The notes: a model not told the origin generated them from the sequence alone. Positions 25,111-41,804 are shown, counted from the first letter of the stretch. The stretch is DNA of 64,000 bases from Limimaricola variabilis (GCF_014195545.1 NZ_JACIBX010000001.1:392463-456462), one strand, 5' to 3'. Numbers and translations are program-made.

Positions 25111-26034
25111 ATGACTGATTGCATCCTGATCGGCGCCCCGGTGGATTGCGGCAAGCGCCGCCGCGGCTGTCTCATGGGCCCCGATGCCTATCGCACCGCC
25201 GGGCTGGCCGAAACGCTGGCGGCACTGGGCCATGGCGTCACCGACATCGGCAACGTCGCCCCCGACCAAGTCGAGGTGGCGCCGCCGCGCAACGGCGCGG
25301 TGCACGAACTGGCGCTCAATGTCGGCTGGACCGCGGCGCTGATGCGCGCCGCGCGCGAGCAGGCGCCCAACGGCTTTCCGATCTTCATGGGCGGCGACCA
25401 TGCTCTGTCGCTCGGCTCGGTGGCGGGCATGGCCGCACATGCCGAGACCGTCGGCCGCCCGCTCTTTGTGCTGTGGCTCGACGCGCATAGCGACTTCCAC
25501 ACCCCCGACACCACCACCACCGGCAACCTGCACGGCACGCCGCTGGGCTATGTCACCGGGCGCGAGGGCTTCGACGCCTTCCCCGCCCTGCCCGCCACCG
25601 TTCCCGTCAGCCAGGTCGGCATGATCGGCCTGCGCAGCGTCGACCCCGAGGAGCGCGCCGCGCTCGAGGATGGCGACGCCACGCTGGTGGACATGCGGAT
25701 GATCGACGAGGTCGGCATCGCCCGCCCCCTGTCTGAGTTCCTCGAGCGGGTCGAGGCCGCGAACGGCATTCTGCATGTCTCGCTCGACGTCGATTTCCTC
25801 GACCCGATGGTGGCCCCGGCTGTCGGCACCACCGTGCCGGGCGGCGCCACCGTGCGTGAGGCCCACCTGGCGATGGAAATGCTGTCGGATTCGGGCCTCG
25901 TCGCTTCGCTCGACCTGGTCGAACTCAACCCCTCGCTCGACGAGCGCGGCCGCACTGCGGCGCTGATGGTGGAACTCACCGCCTCTCTGATGGGCCGGCG
26001 CGTGTTCGACCGCCCCACTCCGCGCGGCGTCTGA
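25111..26034 (+). CDS. rocF: Arginase (agmatinase/arginase family)
   Basis: The protein has 307 residues from ATG 25111, which gives the usual start MTDCILIGAPVDCGKRRRG. ATG 25099, or TTG 25075 preceded by GAGG, are alternatives. Binuclear manganese motifs are present: GGDHAL (Asp96, His97), LDAHSDFHTP and SLDVDFLDP, with VELNPSLDERG near the end. It hydrolyses arginine to ornithine and urea. The length and the GPDAYR start region favour arginase over agmatinase. It is preceded by dsbB with a 57-base gap and followed by the convergent usg-family gene. Confidence 0.9.
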   Translation: MTDCILIGAPVDCGKRRRGCLMGPDAYRTAGLAETLAALGHGVTDIGNVAPDQVEVAPPRNGAVHELALNVGWTAALMRAAREQAPNGFPIFMGGDHALSLGSVAGMAAHAETVGRPLFVLWLDAHSDFHTPDTTTTGNLHGTPLGYVTGREGFDAFPALPATVPVSQVGMIGLRSVDPEERAALEDGDATLVDMRMIDEVGIARPLSEFLERVEAANGILHVSLDVDFLDPMVAPAVGTTVPGGATVREAHLAMEMLSDSGLVASLDLVELNPSLDERGRTAALMVELTASLMGRRVFDRPTPRGV

Positions 26035-26056
26035 GACCAAGGCGGGTTCCGCGCCC

Positions 26057-26332
26057 TCAGTGGTAGTGGAACTCGCCGGTCACGTTGCGCCATTCGCCCG
26101 GCGCGATCAGCTTGCGATGGGTGAAGCGCACCGAGTGCAGCGGTCCCTCGATCTCGTCCTGCCAGAACTCGATGAACCCGAACAACTTGGGGTGGTCCGG
26201 CGCGAGGTCGTATTCCTGCCAGACGAAGCTGTTGAGCACGTGCCGGTAGTCCGGCATGCGGTAGAACAACTCGGCTGTGGTCAGGCCATATCCCTTCAGC
26301 ATCAGCTCGGTTTCGGTGGCGTTTCGCGACAT
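26057..26332 (-). CDS. usg: Usg family protein
   Basis: The 91-residue protein matches the alphaproteobacterial Usg family throughout, with LMLKGYGLTTAELFYRMPDY near the start, SFVWQEYDLAPDHPKL in the middle and a C-terminal GEFHYH. The family is named for genes found upstream of trpF-like loci or phaC in some species; its molecular role is unknown. It is divergent from gyrA and convergent with arginase. Confidence 0.88.
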   Translation of the reverse strand: MSRNATETELMLKGYGLTTAELFYRMPDYRHVLNSFVWQEYDLAPDHPKLFGFIEFWQDEIEGPLHSVRFTHRKLIAPGEWRNVTGEFHYH

Positions 26333-26462
26333 TCAGGCCTCCTTGCGTGACCCGCGGGCTTGACCCCGCCCCACGATTCCAGCATGAAGCCCCAAAAAGT
26401 CAATTATCCCAAATTGTTAGCCACTTGCCTTGCTGGCTGCCAAAGGACCGGCCCATCCTCTG

Positions 26463-26492
26463 TTGCGCCCCATATGGCGCGGGTGCTATAGC
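26463..26492 (+). promoter_or_regulatory. Candidate housekeeping promoter of gyrA
   Basis: TTGCGC (26463-26468) and TATAGC (26487-26492) are separated by 18 bases, about 50 bases upstream of the gyrA start. The spacer includes an imperfect palindrome around CCATATGG. The match is visual only. Confidence 0.35.
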
Positions 26493-26538
26493 TTCGGCTC
26501 ACAAGATATAGCAGTCACAAGACAGCAGGCCTCCCCCC

Positions 26539-29277
<2,739 letters not shown>

Positions 29278-29283
29278 CAGATC

Positions 29284-29317
29284 GCCCCGTCCGGTCCGCT
29301 GGACGGGGCTTTTCTTT
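29284..29317 (+). terminator. Intrinsic terminator of gyrA
   Basis: GCCCCGTCC (29284-29292) and GGACGGGGC (29301-29309) pair perfectly around an 8-base loop and are followed by TTTTCTTT. It lies seven bases after the gyrA stop. Confidence 0.92.
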
Positions 29318-29344
29318 GCCCGCGCGCCCGCCTATCTGGGCGCC

Positions 29345-30700
29345 ATGACAGAACCCCTTCATATCGTCGGCGGCGGCATGGCCGGCTCCGAAGCCGCCTG
29401 GCAGGCCGCGAATGCCGGCATCCCCGTCATCCTGCACGAGATGCGCCCCAAGGTGGCCACCTTCGCGCACCGCACCGGCGACCTCGCCGAGATGGTCTGC
29501 TCCAACTCGTTCCGTTCGGATGACGACGAGCAGAACGCGGTGGGCCTGCTCCATTGGGAGATGCGGGCCGCGAACGGCCTGATCATGCAGACCGCCGACC
29601 GTCACCGCCTGCCCGCCGGCGGCGCGCTGGCAGTCGACCGGGACCCCTTCGCCGCCGATGTGACGGCGCAGCTCAAGGCGCATCCGAACGTCTCCGTCAG
29701 CTACGAGGAAGTGACCGAGCTGCCCGAGACGGGGAACTGGATCTTCGCCACCGGCCCGCTGACCTCTCCGGCGTTGGCCGAGGCGATTTCCGCGGTCACC
29801 GGCACCGGCGCGCTGGCCTTCTTCGACGCGATCGCGCCGATCGTCTATGCCGACAGCATCGACATGTCGAAGGCGTGGCTTCAGTCGCGCTACGACAAGG
29901 GCGAGACCGAAGAAGAGCGGACCGCCTACATCAACTGCCCGATGACCAAGGACCAGCACGAGGCCTTCATCGACGCGCTGCTCGCCGCCGACAAGGCCGA
30001 GTTCCACGAGGGTGAGACGGCGGGCTATTTCGACGGCTGCCTGCCGATCGAGGTGATGGCCGAGCGCGGGCGCGAGACGCTGCGCCACGGGCCGATGAAA
30101 CCGGTCGGCCTGACCAACCCGCACGACCCCCAGACCAAGCCCTACGCCGTGGTGCAGCTGCGCCGCGACAACAAGCTCGGCACGCTCTACAACATCGTCG
30201 GCTTCCAGACGAAGATGAAGTATGGCGCGCAAACCGATGTTTTCAGAATGATTCCCGGCCTTGAGAATGCACGTTTCGCTCGGCTTGGCGGGATTCACCG
30301 CAACACCTTCCTCAACAGCCCTACGCTGCTCGACGAGCAGATGCGGCTGAAGGCACGGCCCAACATCAGGTTCGCGGGCCAAGTCACCGGCGTCGAAGGC
30401 TATGTCGAAAGCGCGGCCATGGGTCTGTTGGCGGGCCGTCTCGCCGCCGCGGAGATCCTCGGGGACTCGGTGCCTGCCGTGCCACAGACCACAGCGATGG
30501 GCGCGCTCGTCACCCACATCACCGGTGGCGCCGAGGCCAAGACCTTCCAGCCGATGAACGTCAATTTCGGTCTGTTCCCGCCGCTCGACGGCGTGCGCGG
30601 CGGGCGGCGCGGCCGCAAGGATCGCTACAAGGGCTATACCGACCGCGCCAAGGAGGATTGGCAGGCCTGGCTCGACGGGCAGAAGACGGCCACCGCCTGA
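29345..30700 (+). CDS. trmFO: Methylenetetrahydrofolate-tRNA-(uracil-5-)-methyltransferase TrmFO
   Basis: The 451 residues are full length for TrmFO. The FAD-binding motif [15 protein letters not shown] is at the N-terminus, followed by ILHEMRP and a [12 protein letters not shown] block; the C-terminal region has [11 protein letters not shown] and [11 protein letters not shown]. It makes ribothymidine at position 54 of tRNAs, using methylenetetrahydrofolate and FADH2, in the cytoplasm. It stands after the gyrA terminator and before a small membrane-protein gene. Confidence 0.95.
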   Translation: MTEPLHIVGGGMAGSEAAWQAANAGIPVILHEMRPKVATFAHRTGDLAEMVCSNSFRSDDDEQNAVGLLHWEMRAANGLIMQTADRHRLPAGGALAVDRDPFAADVTAQLKAHPNVSVSYEEVTELPETGNWIFATGPLTSPALAEAISAVTGTGALAFFDAIAPIVYADSIDMSKAWLQSRYDKGETEEERTAYINCPMTKDQHEAFIDALLAADKAEFHEGETAGYFDGCLPIEVMAERGRETLRHGPMKPVGLTNPHDPQTKPYAVVQLRRDNKLGTLYNIVGFQTKMKYGAQTDVFRMIPGLENARFARLGGIHRNTFLNSPTLLDEQMRLKARPNIRFAGQVTGVEGYVESAAMGLLAGRLAAAEILGDSVPAVPQTTAMGALVTHITGGAEAKTFQPMNVNFGLFPPLDGVRGGRRGRKDRYKGYTDRAKEDWQAWLDGQKTATA

Positions 30701-30759
30701 GCCCTTGCCGCGCGGCCCCGGGGACCACATCTCGGGGGCAGACAACGAATGGACGACCG

Positions 30760-30945
30760 ATGCTCTATATTCTCGCGCTGCTGCTGCCGCCCGTCGCCAT
30801 CATGCTCACCGGCCGGGTTATCCTCGGCATGGTGGTGCTGGTGATCTGGTTCCCCGCCATCCTGATCTCGGGCGGTCTCGGCCATCCGATCTTCATCCTG
30901 CTGGCCTGGCTGATCATTCATCAGAGCGCGGTCAAGCGCGGCTGA
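30760..30945 (+). CDS. Small two-span membrane protein, 61 residues
   Basis: The protein is almost entirely hydrophobic, with spans at ~3-33 and ~38-55 (MLYILALLLPPVAIMLTGR, then IFILLAWLIIHQSAVKRG). It vaguely recalls the YqaE/Pmp3 small membrane proteins through the LLLPPVAI segment, but the match is loose. It starts at ATG 30760 with a weak ribosome-binding site and its TGA is followed immediately by the gluQ ATG, so co-translation is likely. Function unknown. Confidence 0.65.
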   Translation: MLYILALLLPPVAIMLTGRVILGMVVLVIWFPAILISGGLGHPIFILLAWLIIHQSAVKRG

Positions 30946-31788
30946 ATGCGCGTCACCCGTTTCGCGCCGTCGCCCACCGGGCCACTGCATCTGGGCCACG
31001 CCTTCTCGGCGCTGACCGCCCAGGCGCGGGCCGATGGGGGCAGGTTCCTGCTGCGGATCGAGGATATCGACCGCCAGCGGTCCAAGCCGGAATGGGAACG
31101 GCGCATCTATGACGACCTGCGCTGGCTCGGCCTCGACTGGCCCGAGCCGGTGATGCGTCAATCCGAGAGACTGCCGGCCTACCGCGCGGCGCTCGACCGG
31201 CTCTGGGCCGCCGGATTGCTCTATCCCTGCCACTGCAACCGTCGCGACATCCTTGAGGCTGCGAATTCGCCGCAGGAAGGCGGGCCCCGTTTCGGCCCCG
31301 ATGGCATGATCTACCCGGGGACCTGCCGGGGCCGCGCGCGCGGCGGTCCCCTGCCTGCCGACCTGCCGCTACGGCTCGACCTTGCCAAGGCGATCGAGCA
31401 GATCGACGGACCACTGAGATGGAATGAGACCGGCGAAGCACCGGGTCCGCGCGAAATCGCGCCCGAGACGCTGATCGACAGCGTCGGCGACCCGGTGCTG
31501 GCCCGGCGCGAGATGGGCACCTCCTACCACCTCGCCGTGGTGATCGACGACGCGGCGCAGGGCGTCACCGAAGCGGTGCGCGGTCGCGACCTGCAGGAGG
31601 CAACGCCGCTGCACGTTCTGCTGCAACGGCTGCTCGGCCTGCCAGTGCCGGACTACCATCATCACCGGCTGATCCGTGACGAAACGGGGCGCCGCCTCGC
31701 CAAGCGCGACGATGCGCGCGCCATCGGCCTCTACCGGGCCGACGGCGCGACGCCCGCCGATATTCGCCGGATGGTCGGCCTCACATAG
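30946..31788 (+). CDS. gluQ: Glutamyl-Q tRNA(Asp) synthetase GluQRS
   Basis: The 280-residue protein looks like the catalytic half of GluRS without its anticodon-binding domain. The HIGH-like motif is HLGH (residues 15-18), the KMSKS counterpart is RRLAKRDDA, and cysteines in [10 protein letters not shown] with a later GTCRG fit the GluQRS zinc site. It attaches glutamate to queuosine at the wobble position of tRNA-Asp. ATG follows the stop of the small membrane-protein gene directly. Its 3' end overlaps the convergent hisI by eight bases. Confidence 0.93.
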   Translation: MRVTRFAPSPTGPLHLGHAFSALTAQARADGGRFLLRIEDIDRQRSKPEWERRIYDDLRWLGLDWPEPVMRQSERLPAYRAALDRLWAAGLLYPCHCNRRDILEAANSPQEGGPRFGPDGMIYPGTCRGRARGGPLPADLPLRLDLAKAIEQIDGPLRWNETGEAPGPREIAPETLIDSVGDPVLARREMGTSYHLAVVIDDAAQGVTEAVRGRDLQEATPLHVLLQRLLGLPVPDYHHHRLIRDETGRRLAKRDDARAIGLYRADGATPADIRRMVGLT

Positions 31789-32134
31789 GGCTGGCGATCT
31801 CGACCTCGTCGCCGTTCTGGACGGCGGAATAGAAGCAGTTGCGCCGCCCGGTGTGGCAGGCCGGACCGGATTGCTCGACCTGCAGGAGCAGGCAATCGCG
31901 GTCGCAATCGACGCGCATCTCGACCAATTTCTGCTGATTGCCCGAGGTCGCGCCCTTCTCCCAGAACTCCTGACGCGAGCGCGACCAGTAGGTCACCTTG
32001 CCGCTGGCGAGCGTCTTTTCGATCGAGGCCGCGTTCATCCAGGCCATCATCAGCACTTCGCCGGTTGCGGCCTCCTGCGCGATGGCGGGGATCAACCCGT
32101 TGGCGTCGTAGCGGAGCGTCTTGGGGTCGAACAT
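31781..32134 (-). CDS. hisI: Phosphoribosyl-AMP cyclohydrolase
   Basis: The 117-residue protein matches stand-alone His[41 protein letters not shown], and the metal-binding cysteines of [10 protein letters not shown] and [12 protein letters not shown]. It opens the purine ring of phosphoribosyl-AMP, the third step of histidine synthesis. There is no HisE domain. The start ATG 32134 was chosen by family alignment; a longer open frame upstream is antisense to the next gene. No other his genes are in the window. Confidence 0.93.
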   Translation of the reverse strand: MFDPKTLRYDANGLIPAIAQEAATGEVLMMAWMNAASIEKTLASGKVTYWSRSRQEFWEKGATSGNQQKLVEMRVDCDRDCLLLQVEQSGPACHTGRRNCFYSAVQNGDEVEIASPM

Positions 32135-32200
32135 CGGCACAAACCTTTTGCATCCCGGGGCGTCGTGCCTATCTAGAGGGACGATGGAAGAGAGGCAAAC

Positions 32201-32671
32201 ATGACCGAGCGCGCCAGCGGCGAGACCGACCTGATCAAGCTCTATTCGCAGCGTATCTTGGCGCTCACCACCGAGATGCCGCTGACCGAACGGCTGGCCG
32301 CGCCCGACGCCACGGTGCGCCGTCGCGCGCCGCTCTGCGGCTCGACGGTTACGGTGGACGTGACGGTCGATGACGGCCGGGTGACCGGCTATGGGCAGGA
32401 CGTGAAGGCCTGCGTGCTGGGTCAAGCGGCGGCTTCGATCGTCGGCGGCGCGGTGATCGGCCGCGACCATGCCGAGCTGAGCCGGGCCCGCGACCAGCTG
32501 CGCGCCATGCTGACCGAGGACGGGCCAGTGCCGGACGCGCCCTTCGAGGAGTTCGAGGTGCTTCAGGCCGCTCGGGAATACCGCAACCGCCATGCCTCGA
32601 TCCTTCTCGCTATCGAGGCCGCCACCCAAGCACTCGAAGAGGCACGAGCGCGACAGAGCGCGAGCGCCTGA
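32201..32671 (+). CDS. Iron-sulfur cluster assembly scaffold protein (IscU/NifU-N like)
   Basis: The 156 residues contain the IscU-like core: [16 protein letters not shown] with the first cysteine, a conserved acidic/glycine turn, and [12 protein letters not shown] with the second. A third cysteine of the classical IscU set is not evident near the end. The family holds nascent Fe-S clusters or acts in related sulfur chemistry. It is divergent from hisI and its end faces the SOS-controlled small ORF. Confidence 0.8.
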   Translation: MTERASGETDLIKLYSQRILALTTEMPLTERLAAPDATVRRRAPLCGSTVTVDVTVDDGRVTGYGQDVKACVLGQAAASIVGGAVIGRDHAELSRARDQLRAMLTEDGPVPDAPFEEFEVLQAAREYRNRHASILLAIEAATQALEEARARQSASA

Positions 32672-32675
32672 TCAG

Positions 32676-32710
32676 AAAAAACCGCCGCGCATCCCGGGGG
32701 ATGGCGGCGG
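32676..32710 (-). terminator. Intrinsic terminator of the small SOS-linked transcription unit
   Basis: On the - strand a 12-base-pair GC-rich stem (32699-32710 with 32682-32694, one bulged base) closed by a four-base loop is followed by six T residues (32681-32676). This reads as an intrinsic terminator for transcripts coming from the 32836-32958 ORF. It also lies just past the stop of the + strand Fe-S scaffold gene, but without T-tract in that direction. Confidence 0.8.
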
Positions 32711-32835
32711 CGCAGGCGGGATCCTTCAGGCTCCGGTGTCGCGTCGGAGCGAGGCTCCGAGTGGCGGACGGGCGATCCGCCAATGACGCCTTGCGGGACC
32801 GGGGCGCGTGACGACCGGGAATGGATCCGGGCAGA

Positions 32836-32958
32836 TCAGATCAGGCCGGGCAGCCACAATCCGACGAACAACAGGATCATGAGAGAGGCTGCGCCCAGCG
32901 CGTCGGCCACGAGCGTGTCGCGGGAACGATCCACGACCAGTTTGATTTCGCGTGCCAT
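32836..32958 (-). CDS. Small single-span membrane protein, 40 residues, under an SOS box
   Basis: The ORF encodes a basic/amphipathic N-terminus (MAREIKLVVDRSRDTLVADA) and one hydrophobic span at ~21-39 (ASLMILLFVGLWLPGLI). AGGAGACGAGG just upstream of the ATG at 32958 is a good ribosome-binding site. A consensus LexA box lies 62 bases before the start and a hairpin with T6 ends the unit. The layout recalls SidA, the 29-residue SOS-induced inner-membrane division inhibitor of Caulobacter, but no sequence relation can be claimed. A protein of this length could arise by chance; the combined signals argue that it is real. Confidence 0.75.
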   Translation of the reverse strand: MAREIKLVVDRSRDTLVADALGAASLMILLFVGLWLPGLI

Positions 32959-33019
32959 AACCTCGTCTCCTCTCTGCTCCTGTTGCCACTTTGTTCTCAT
33001 CGGGGCGGCGTTCTGTAAA

Positions 33020-33034
33020 GAACTTTATGAGAAC
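33020..33034 (-). promoter_or_regulatory. LexA (SOS) box, GTTC-N7-GTTC
   Basis: On the - strand the bases read GTTC-TCATAAA-GTTC, an exact match to the LexA operator consensus of alphaproteobacteria. It lies between the end of recG and the 40-residue ORF, both on the - strand, so it can only serve that ORF. Two further GTTC half-sites on + (32993-32996 and 33010-33013) make 9-base and 5-base inverted repeats with it. Confidence 0.85.
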
Positions 33035-33080
33035 ACTTTGCGCGATTTTATATAAGATACTGAAATTAAATAGAACTTTT

Positions 33081-38160
<5,080 letters not shown>

Positions 38161-38214
38161 TCCATCCCCTCCATGTGCCGGGTCCGCTATCGAGGCGAGT
38201 AAGCCAGCGGACGG

Positions 38215-38229
38215 TTAATTCACCGTTAC
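38215..38229. promoter_or_regulatory. Near-consensus CtrA binding site, TTAA-N7-TTAC
   Basis: The motif is one base off the TTAA-N7-TTAA consensus and lies 55 bases upstream of the ctrA start, between sciP and ctrA. It suggests autoregulation of ctrA. No GANTC methylation site was seen here. Confidence 0.55.
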
Positions 38230-38254
38230 CGTTCACCCAGCATGGCATTACACG

Positions 38255-38533
38255 TTATGGTTGTCTATACTTCTGGATAGAGATCGCCCGCAGCCCCTTG
38301 CAGCCGTGCCGCGCGGCCAGCCGCTCCCAACTCGCGAGCTCTTCCTCCGACAGCCCGTAATCCGCGATCGCACGCTCGCGCGAGATCAGCCCCGAAGCAA
38401 TTCCCAACAGAAGCCGCGCCTTGCGCGACGCGACCCAGCGCCCGGTGTCCCGCGCCGGCAGGTCGGCGCGCGTCAACATGCGGCCATCGGGCAGCGTCAC
38501 CGCCCGTGGCCCGTCGATCTTGCGAAGATACAT
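38255..38533 (-). CDS. sciP: CtrA inhibitor SciP (DUF1153)
   Basis: The 92-residue protein matches DUF1153: MYLRKIDGPRAVTLPDGR, DLPARDTGRWVASRKARLLL, and a helix-turn-helix region ending WERLAARHGCKGLRAISIQKYR. In Caulobacter, SciP binds CtrA and DNA and blocks transcription of CtrA-activated promoters. The start at ATG 38533 has AGGAGAG upstream; the longer open frame that continues is antisense to mnmA. Its position directly before ctrA supports the assignment. Confidence 0.93.
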   Translation of the reverse strand: MYLRKIDGPRAVTLPDGRMLTRADLPARDTGRWVASRKARLLLGIASGLISRERAIADYGLSEEELASWERLAARHGCKGLRAISIQKYRQP

Positions 38534-38681
38534 TCCCACTCTCCTTTCACCCCGGGACAGAGCCTGACCGGTACGCGCTAAGGAGCGGTGAAGCGGGGGG
38601 TTGAGAATGGGGGCCATTTTCATATATTGCGGCCCGATCGACGCGCCCCCGTGCCTCTTCCCCCGCGCCAAGGATCGCCCC

Positions 38682-39821
38682 ATGCCGCTCGACGCTCCGC
38701 TCAATTCGCTCGGCTTCACCAAGCCCGTCTCCGAGACCCGCGTGGTCGTCGCCATGTCGGGCGGCGTCGACAGCTCGGTGGTGGCCGCGCAGCTCAAGGA
38801 AGAGGGCTACGACGTCGTCGGCGTCACCCTGCAGCTCTACGACCACGGCGCGGCGCTGGCCAAGAAGGGCGCCTGCTGCGCCGGACGCGACATCCACGAC
38901 GCGCGCCGCGTGGCCGAAGCGATGGGCTTTCCGCATTACGTGCTCGACTACGAGAACACCTTCCGCGAGGCGGTGATCGACGAGTTCGCCGACAGCTACC
39001 TCGCCGGAGCGACGCCGGTCCCCTGCATCCGCTGCAACGAGCGGGTGAAGTTCAAGGACCTCCTGGCCACGGCCAAGGATCTCGACGCCGACTGCATGGC
39101 CACCGGCCACTACATTCGCCGCGAAATGGGGGCCGAGGGGGCGGAACTGCACTCGGCCGCCGACGCCAACCGCGACCAGAGCTATTTCCTGTTCTCGACC
39201 ACGCAGGAACAGCTCGACTATCTGCGCTTTCCGCTGGGCGGGCTGGCCTCCAAGGCCGAGACGCGGGCGCTGGCCGCACGCTACGGGCTGTCGGTCGCCG
39301 ACAAGCCCGACAGCCAGGACATCTGCTTCGTGCCCAACGGCAACTACGCCGCGGTGATCGAGAAGCTGCGCCCCGGCGCGGCCGAGCCGGGCGAGATCGT
39401 CCATGCCGACGGCCGGGTGCTCGGCGAGCATCGGGGCCTGATCCACTACACGGTGGGCCAGCGCCGCGGCCTCGGCATCGGCGGTCTCGACGAGCCGCTC
39501 TACGTGGTGAAGCTCGACGTCGACAACCGCCGCGTCGTGGTCGGCCCCAAGGAGATGCTGGCCACCCGCCGGGTGCCGATCCGCGAGGTCAACTGGATCG
39601 GTGGCGGCGGCTTTGCCGACCTGGCTGAGCGCGAGGTGCTGGTGCGCGTCCGCTCCACCCGGCCGCCCGCCCCCGCGGTGATCCGCCCGATCAACGCGAC
39701 CGAGGCCGAGGTCGAGCTGCTGTCGCCCGAGCAGGGCGTCTCGCCGGGGCAGGCCTGCGTGTTCTACGCCACCGAAGGCAGCCGTGTGCTGGGCGGCGGC
39801 TGGATCTGGAAGGGCCGCTGA
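38682..39821 (+). CDS. mnmA: tRNA 2-thiouridylase MnmA
   Basis: The protein has 379 residues from ATG 38682 (AAGGA upstream). The PP-loop SGGVDSSV is at ~26-33, the catalytic cysteines appear in [11 protein letters not shown] and SQDICFVP, and [14 protein letters not shown] follows. MnmA makes 2-thiouridine at the wobble base of Lys, Glu and Gln tRNAs, using sulfur from a relay. It is divergent from sciP and convergent with lpxB. Confidence 0.95.
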   Translation: MPLDAPLNSLGFTKPVSETRVVVAMSGGVDSSVVAAQLKEEGYDVVGVTLQLYDHGAALAKKGACCAGRDIHDARRVAEAMGFPHYVLDYENTFREAVIDEFADSYLAGATPVPCIRCNERVKFKDLLATAKDLDADCMATGHYIRREMGAEGAELHSAADANRDQSYFLFSTTQEQLDYLRFPLGGLASKAETRALAARYGLSVADKPDSQDICFVPNGNYAAVIEKLRPGAAEPGEIVHADGRVLGEHRGLIHYTVGQRRGLGIGGLDEPLYVVKLDVDNRRVVVGPKEMLATRRVPIREVNWIGGGGFADLAEREVLVRVRSTRPPAPAVIRPINATEAEVELLSPEQGVSPGQACVFYATEGSRVLGGGWIWKGR

Positions 39822-39835
39822 GGGCGCATCACTTC

Positions 39836-39856
39836 GAAGAGTTGCGCCAACTTCTC
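39836..39856. terminator. Weak hairpin between convergent mnmA and lpxB
   Basis: GAAGAGTTG (39836-39844) and CAACTTCTC (39848-39856) pair imperfectly (one mismatch and one G-T) around a three-base loop. It is the only structure in the 48-base gap and may end transcription from either side. Confidence 0.25.
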
Positions 39857-39869
39857 GGGAAATCGTTCC

Positions 39870-41018
39870 TCAGCCCGCCCGAGCCAGGATCGCGCGTGCC
39901 GCCCGAAGCCCGGGCGGCTCCCCGCCAGCGCCGAGCCGCAGCATCGTCTCGCGCAGCGCCGCGCGCTGGGCTTCGGGGCGCTCCAGCACCCGCAGCAGCG
40001 CCCGACCGATCGGCTCGGGCTGGCAGTTCTTGCCGAGGAACTCCGGCACGCTGCGGGTCTCGCTCACCAGATTCACCAGCGTTACCGTGTCGGTGAGCAG
40101 CATCCGCCCGATGATCTGCCGAGAGATCCAGCCCATGTCGTAGGCCACCACCATCGGCGTGTCGGCGGCGGCCAGTTCCAGCGAGACGGTGCCCGACGCG
40201 GCGAGCGCCACGTCGGCGGCGCGGAAGGCTGCGCGCTTATCGGACCCATCGACGTCCCGCGCGGGATCGATCAGCAGCGGCGCGACCGACCAATGGCGGG
40301 TTTCGGCATGTACCAGGTCGACCACCGGTGCCGCGCAGGGCAGCACCACGCGTGCCTCCGGCAGCGCCGCCTGCACCCGGGCAAGCGCCGCGCCGAAGGT
40401 CTCTGACAGGCGCTGCACCTCGCCCCGCCGCGATCCGGGAAGCGCAAGGACCAGCGGCGCGTCACCGATCCCGTGGTGGTCGCGAAAGGCCCGCGCCTCC
40501 GCCTCGGTGGCCTGCGGTTCGGCGACGACCGGGTGGCCGACGAAGTCGCACTCCATCCCCGCCGCTTCCATGTAGGGCGGCTCGAAGGGCAGCAGCGCCA
40601 GCACCTGATCGATGCTGCGCGCCATCTTGGCCGCACGCCCCGGTCGCCACGCCCAGACGCTCGGCGCAACGTAGTGCACGCAGCGCACCGGCGCACCGGC
40701 GGCCTTCACGCGCCGCGCCACGCGCAGGCCGAAATCCGGGCTGTCGATGGTCAATAGGATGTCGGGGGCGGTCTCGATCACCGCGCGCGCGGTTTCGTCG
40801 AGGCGGCGCATGAGCTGCCGATAGCGGGGCAGCACCTCGGCGATGCCCATCACCGACAGCTCCTCCATCGGGAACCTGCTCGACAGCCCTTCGGCAGTCA
40901 TTCCGGGCCCGCCGACGCCCTCGAAGCTCACGCTTGGCGCAAGCGCCTTCAGCCCGGCCATGACCGCCTGCCCCAGCCGGTCTCCCGAGGGCTCGCCCGC
41001 GACCACGAAAACCCGCAT
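39870..41018 (-). CDS. lpxB: Lipid-A-disaccharide synthase
   Basis: The 382 residues match GT19 LpxB: VVAGEPSGDRLGQAV at the start, FEGVGGPGM, YVAPSVWAWRPGRAAKM, the LALLPFEPPYM block, and ASGTVSLELAAADTPMVVAYDM near the C-terminus. It joins UDP-2,3-diacylglucosamine and lipid X into the disaccharide of lipid A on the inner membrane. Its start overlaps the lpxI stop. It is the last gene of the envelope operon. Confidence 0.95.
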   Translation of the reverse strand: MRVFVVAGEPSGDRLGQAVMAGLKALAPSVSFEGVGGPGMTAEGLSSRFPMEELSVMGIAEVLPRYRQLMRRLDETARAVIETAPDILLTIDSPDFGLRVARRVKAAGAPVRCVHYVAPSVWAWRPGRAAKMARSIDQVLALLPFEPPYMEAAGMECDFVGHPVVAEPQATEAEARAFRDHHGIGDAPLVLALPGSRRGEVQRLSETFGAALARVQAALPEARVVLPCAAPVVDLVHAETRHWSVAPLLIDPARDVDGSDKRAAFRAADVALAASGTVSLELAAADTPMVVAYDMGWISRQIIGRMLLTDTVTLVNLVSETRSVPEFLGKNCQPEPIGRALLRVLERPEAQRAALRETMLRLGAGGEPPGLRAARAILARAG

Positions 41019-41800
41019 CAGCGTGCCACCAGCGCGATGCCGTGACGGTCGGCCAGCGCGATCGTCTCCGCGCGCTCCAGCAACAAGACCCCGCCCGCCT
41101 CGATCACGATGGCCGCCAGCCCTGCCCGGGCCGCGCCCGCGACCGTGGCCGGGCCGATCACCGGCAGGTCGGCACGCCGGTCCTGACCGGGCTTGGGCGC
41201 CTTGAAGAGCAGCCCGCCACGCGCCTCGCCGCCCGACAGGCTCGCCAGCATCCAGTCGGTGCCGGGCAGCGCCTCGACCGCGAGGCAGAGCCCGCTGCGC
41301 ACCACGCAGGCCTGGCCCACATCGGCTTCGGCCATGGCGCGATGCACCACCTCGGCGCGGCCTGCATCGGCATCGAGGGCATCCGTGAAGGGCACCGCAC
41401 CGAGCGTGCCGGGTCCGGGCAGCAATTCGGGCGCGATCTCATGGGCGGCGCGCAGGGCGAAGCCCTGCTCCTCGAGCAGCGCCATCACCGCCCGCAAGGT
41501 CGCGTCGTCGCCCTGCCCCATCGCGCCCATCAGTCGCGGCACGAGCGGCGCGGTGGCCGCGTCGATGGCAGCGGGATCGATCGCGGGGCGGCTCATCGCC
41601 CCGGCAAGGCAGATCTCGGTAACGCCGCGCGCCCGGAGCTCGGCCAGCAGCGTGCCCAGCGTCTCGATCCGGTAGCCGATCCGCGTGGCGCCCTCGGGGG
41701 CGCTCACCGGAACGCCCGCCATCTCGCAAACCAGCGCCTCGGGCCGCTGCGCGAGGATCGCGGCGGGCAAGGCGCCGGTCCCGGCCAAGAGCGCCAGCAC
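41018..41800 (-). CDS. lpxI: UDP-2,3-diacylglucosamine diphosphatase LpxI
   Basis: The 260-residue protein belongs to the LpxI (DUF1009) family: LLAGTGALPAAIL at the start, ITEICLAGAMSRP-like block, GQGDDATLRAVMALLEEQGF and a C-terminal VIGPATVAGAARAGLAAIVIEAGGVLLLE. Alphaproteobacteria use LpxI instead of LpxH to cleave UDP-diacylglucosamine and give lipid X. It lies four bases after lpxA and overlaps lpxB. Confidence 0.93.
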   Translation of the reverse strand: MLALLAGTGALPAAILAQRPEALVCEMAGVPVSAPEGATRIGYRIETLGTLLAELRARGVTEICLAGAMSRPAIDPAAIDAATAPLVPRLMGAMGQGDDATLRAVMALLEEQGFALRAAHEIAPELLPGPGTLGAVPFTDALDADAGRAEVVHRAMAEADVGQACVVRSGLCLAVEALPGTDWMLASLSGGEARGGLLFKAPKPGQDRRADLPVIGPATVAGAARAGLAAIVIEAGGVLLLERAETIALADRHGIALVAR

Positions 41801-41804
41801 CGTC

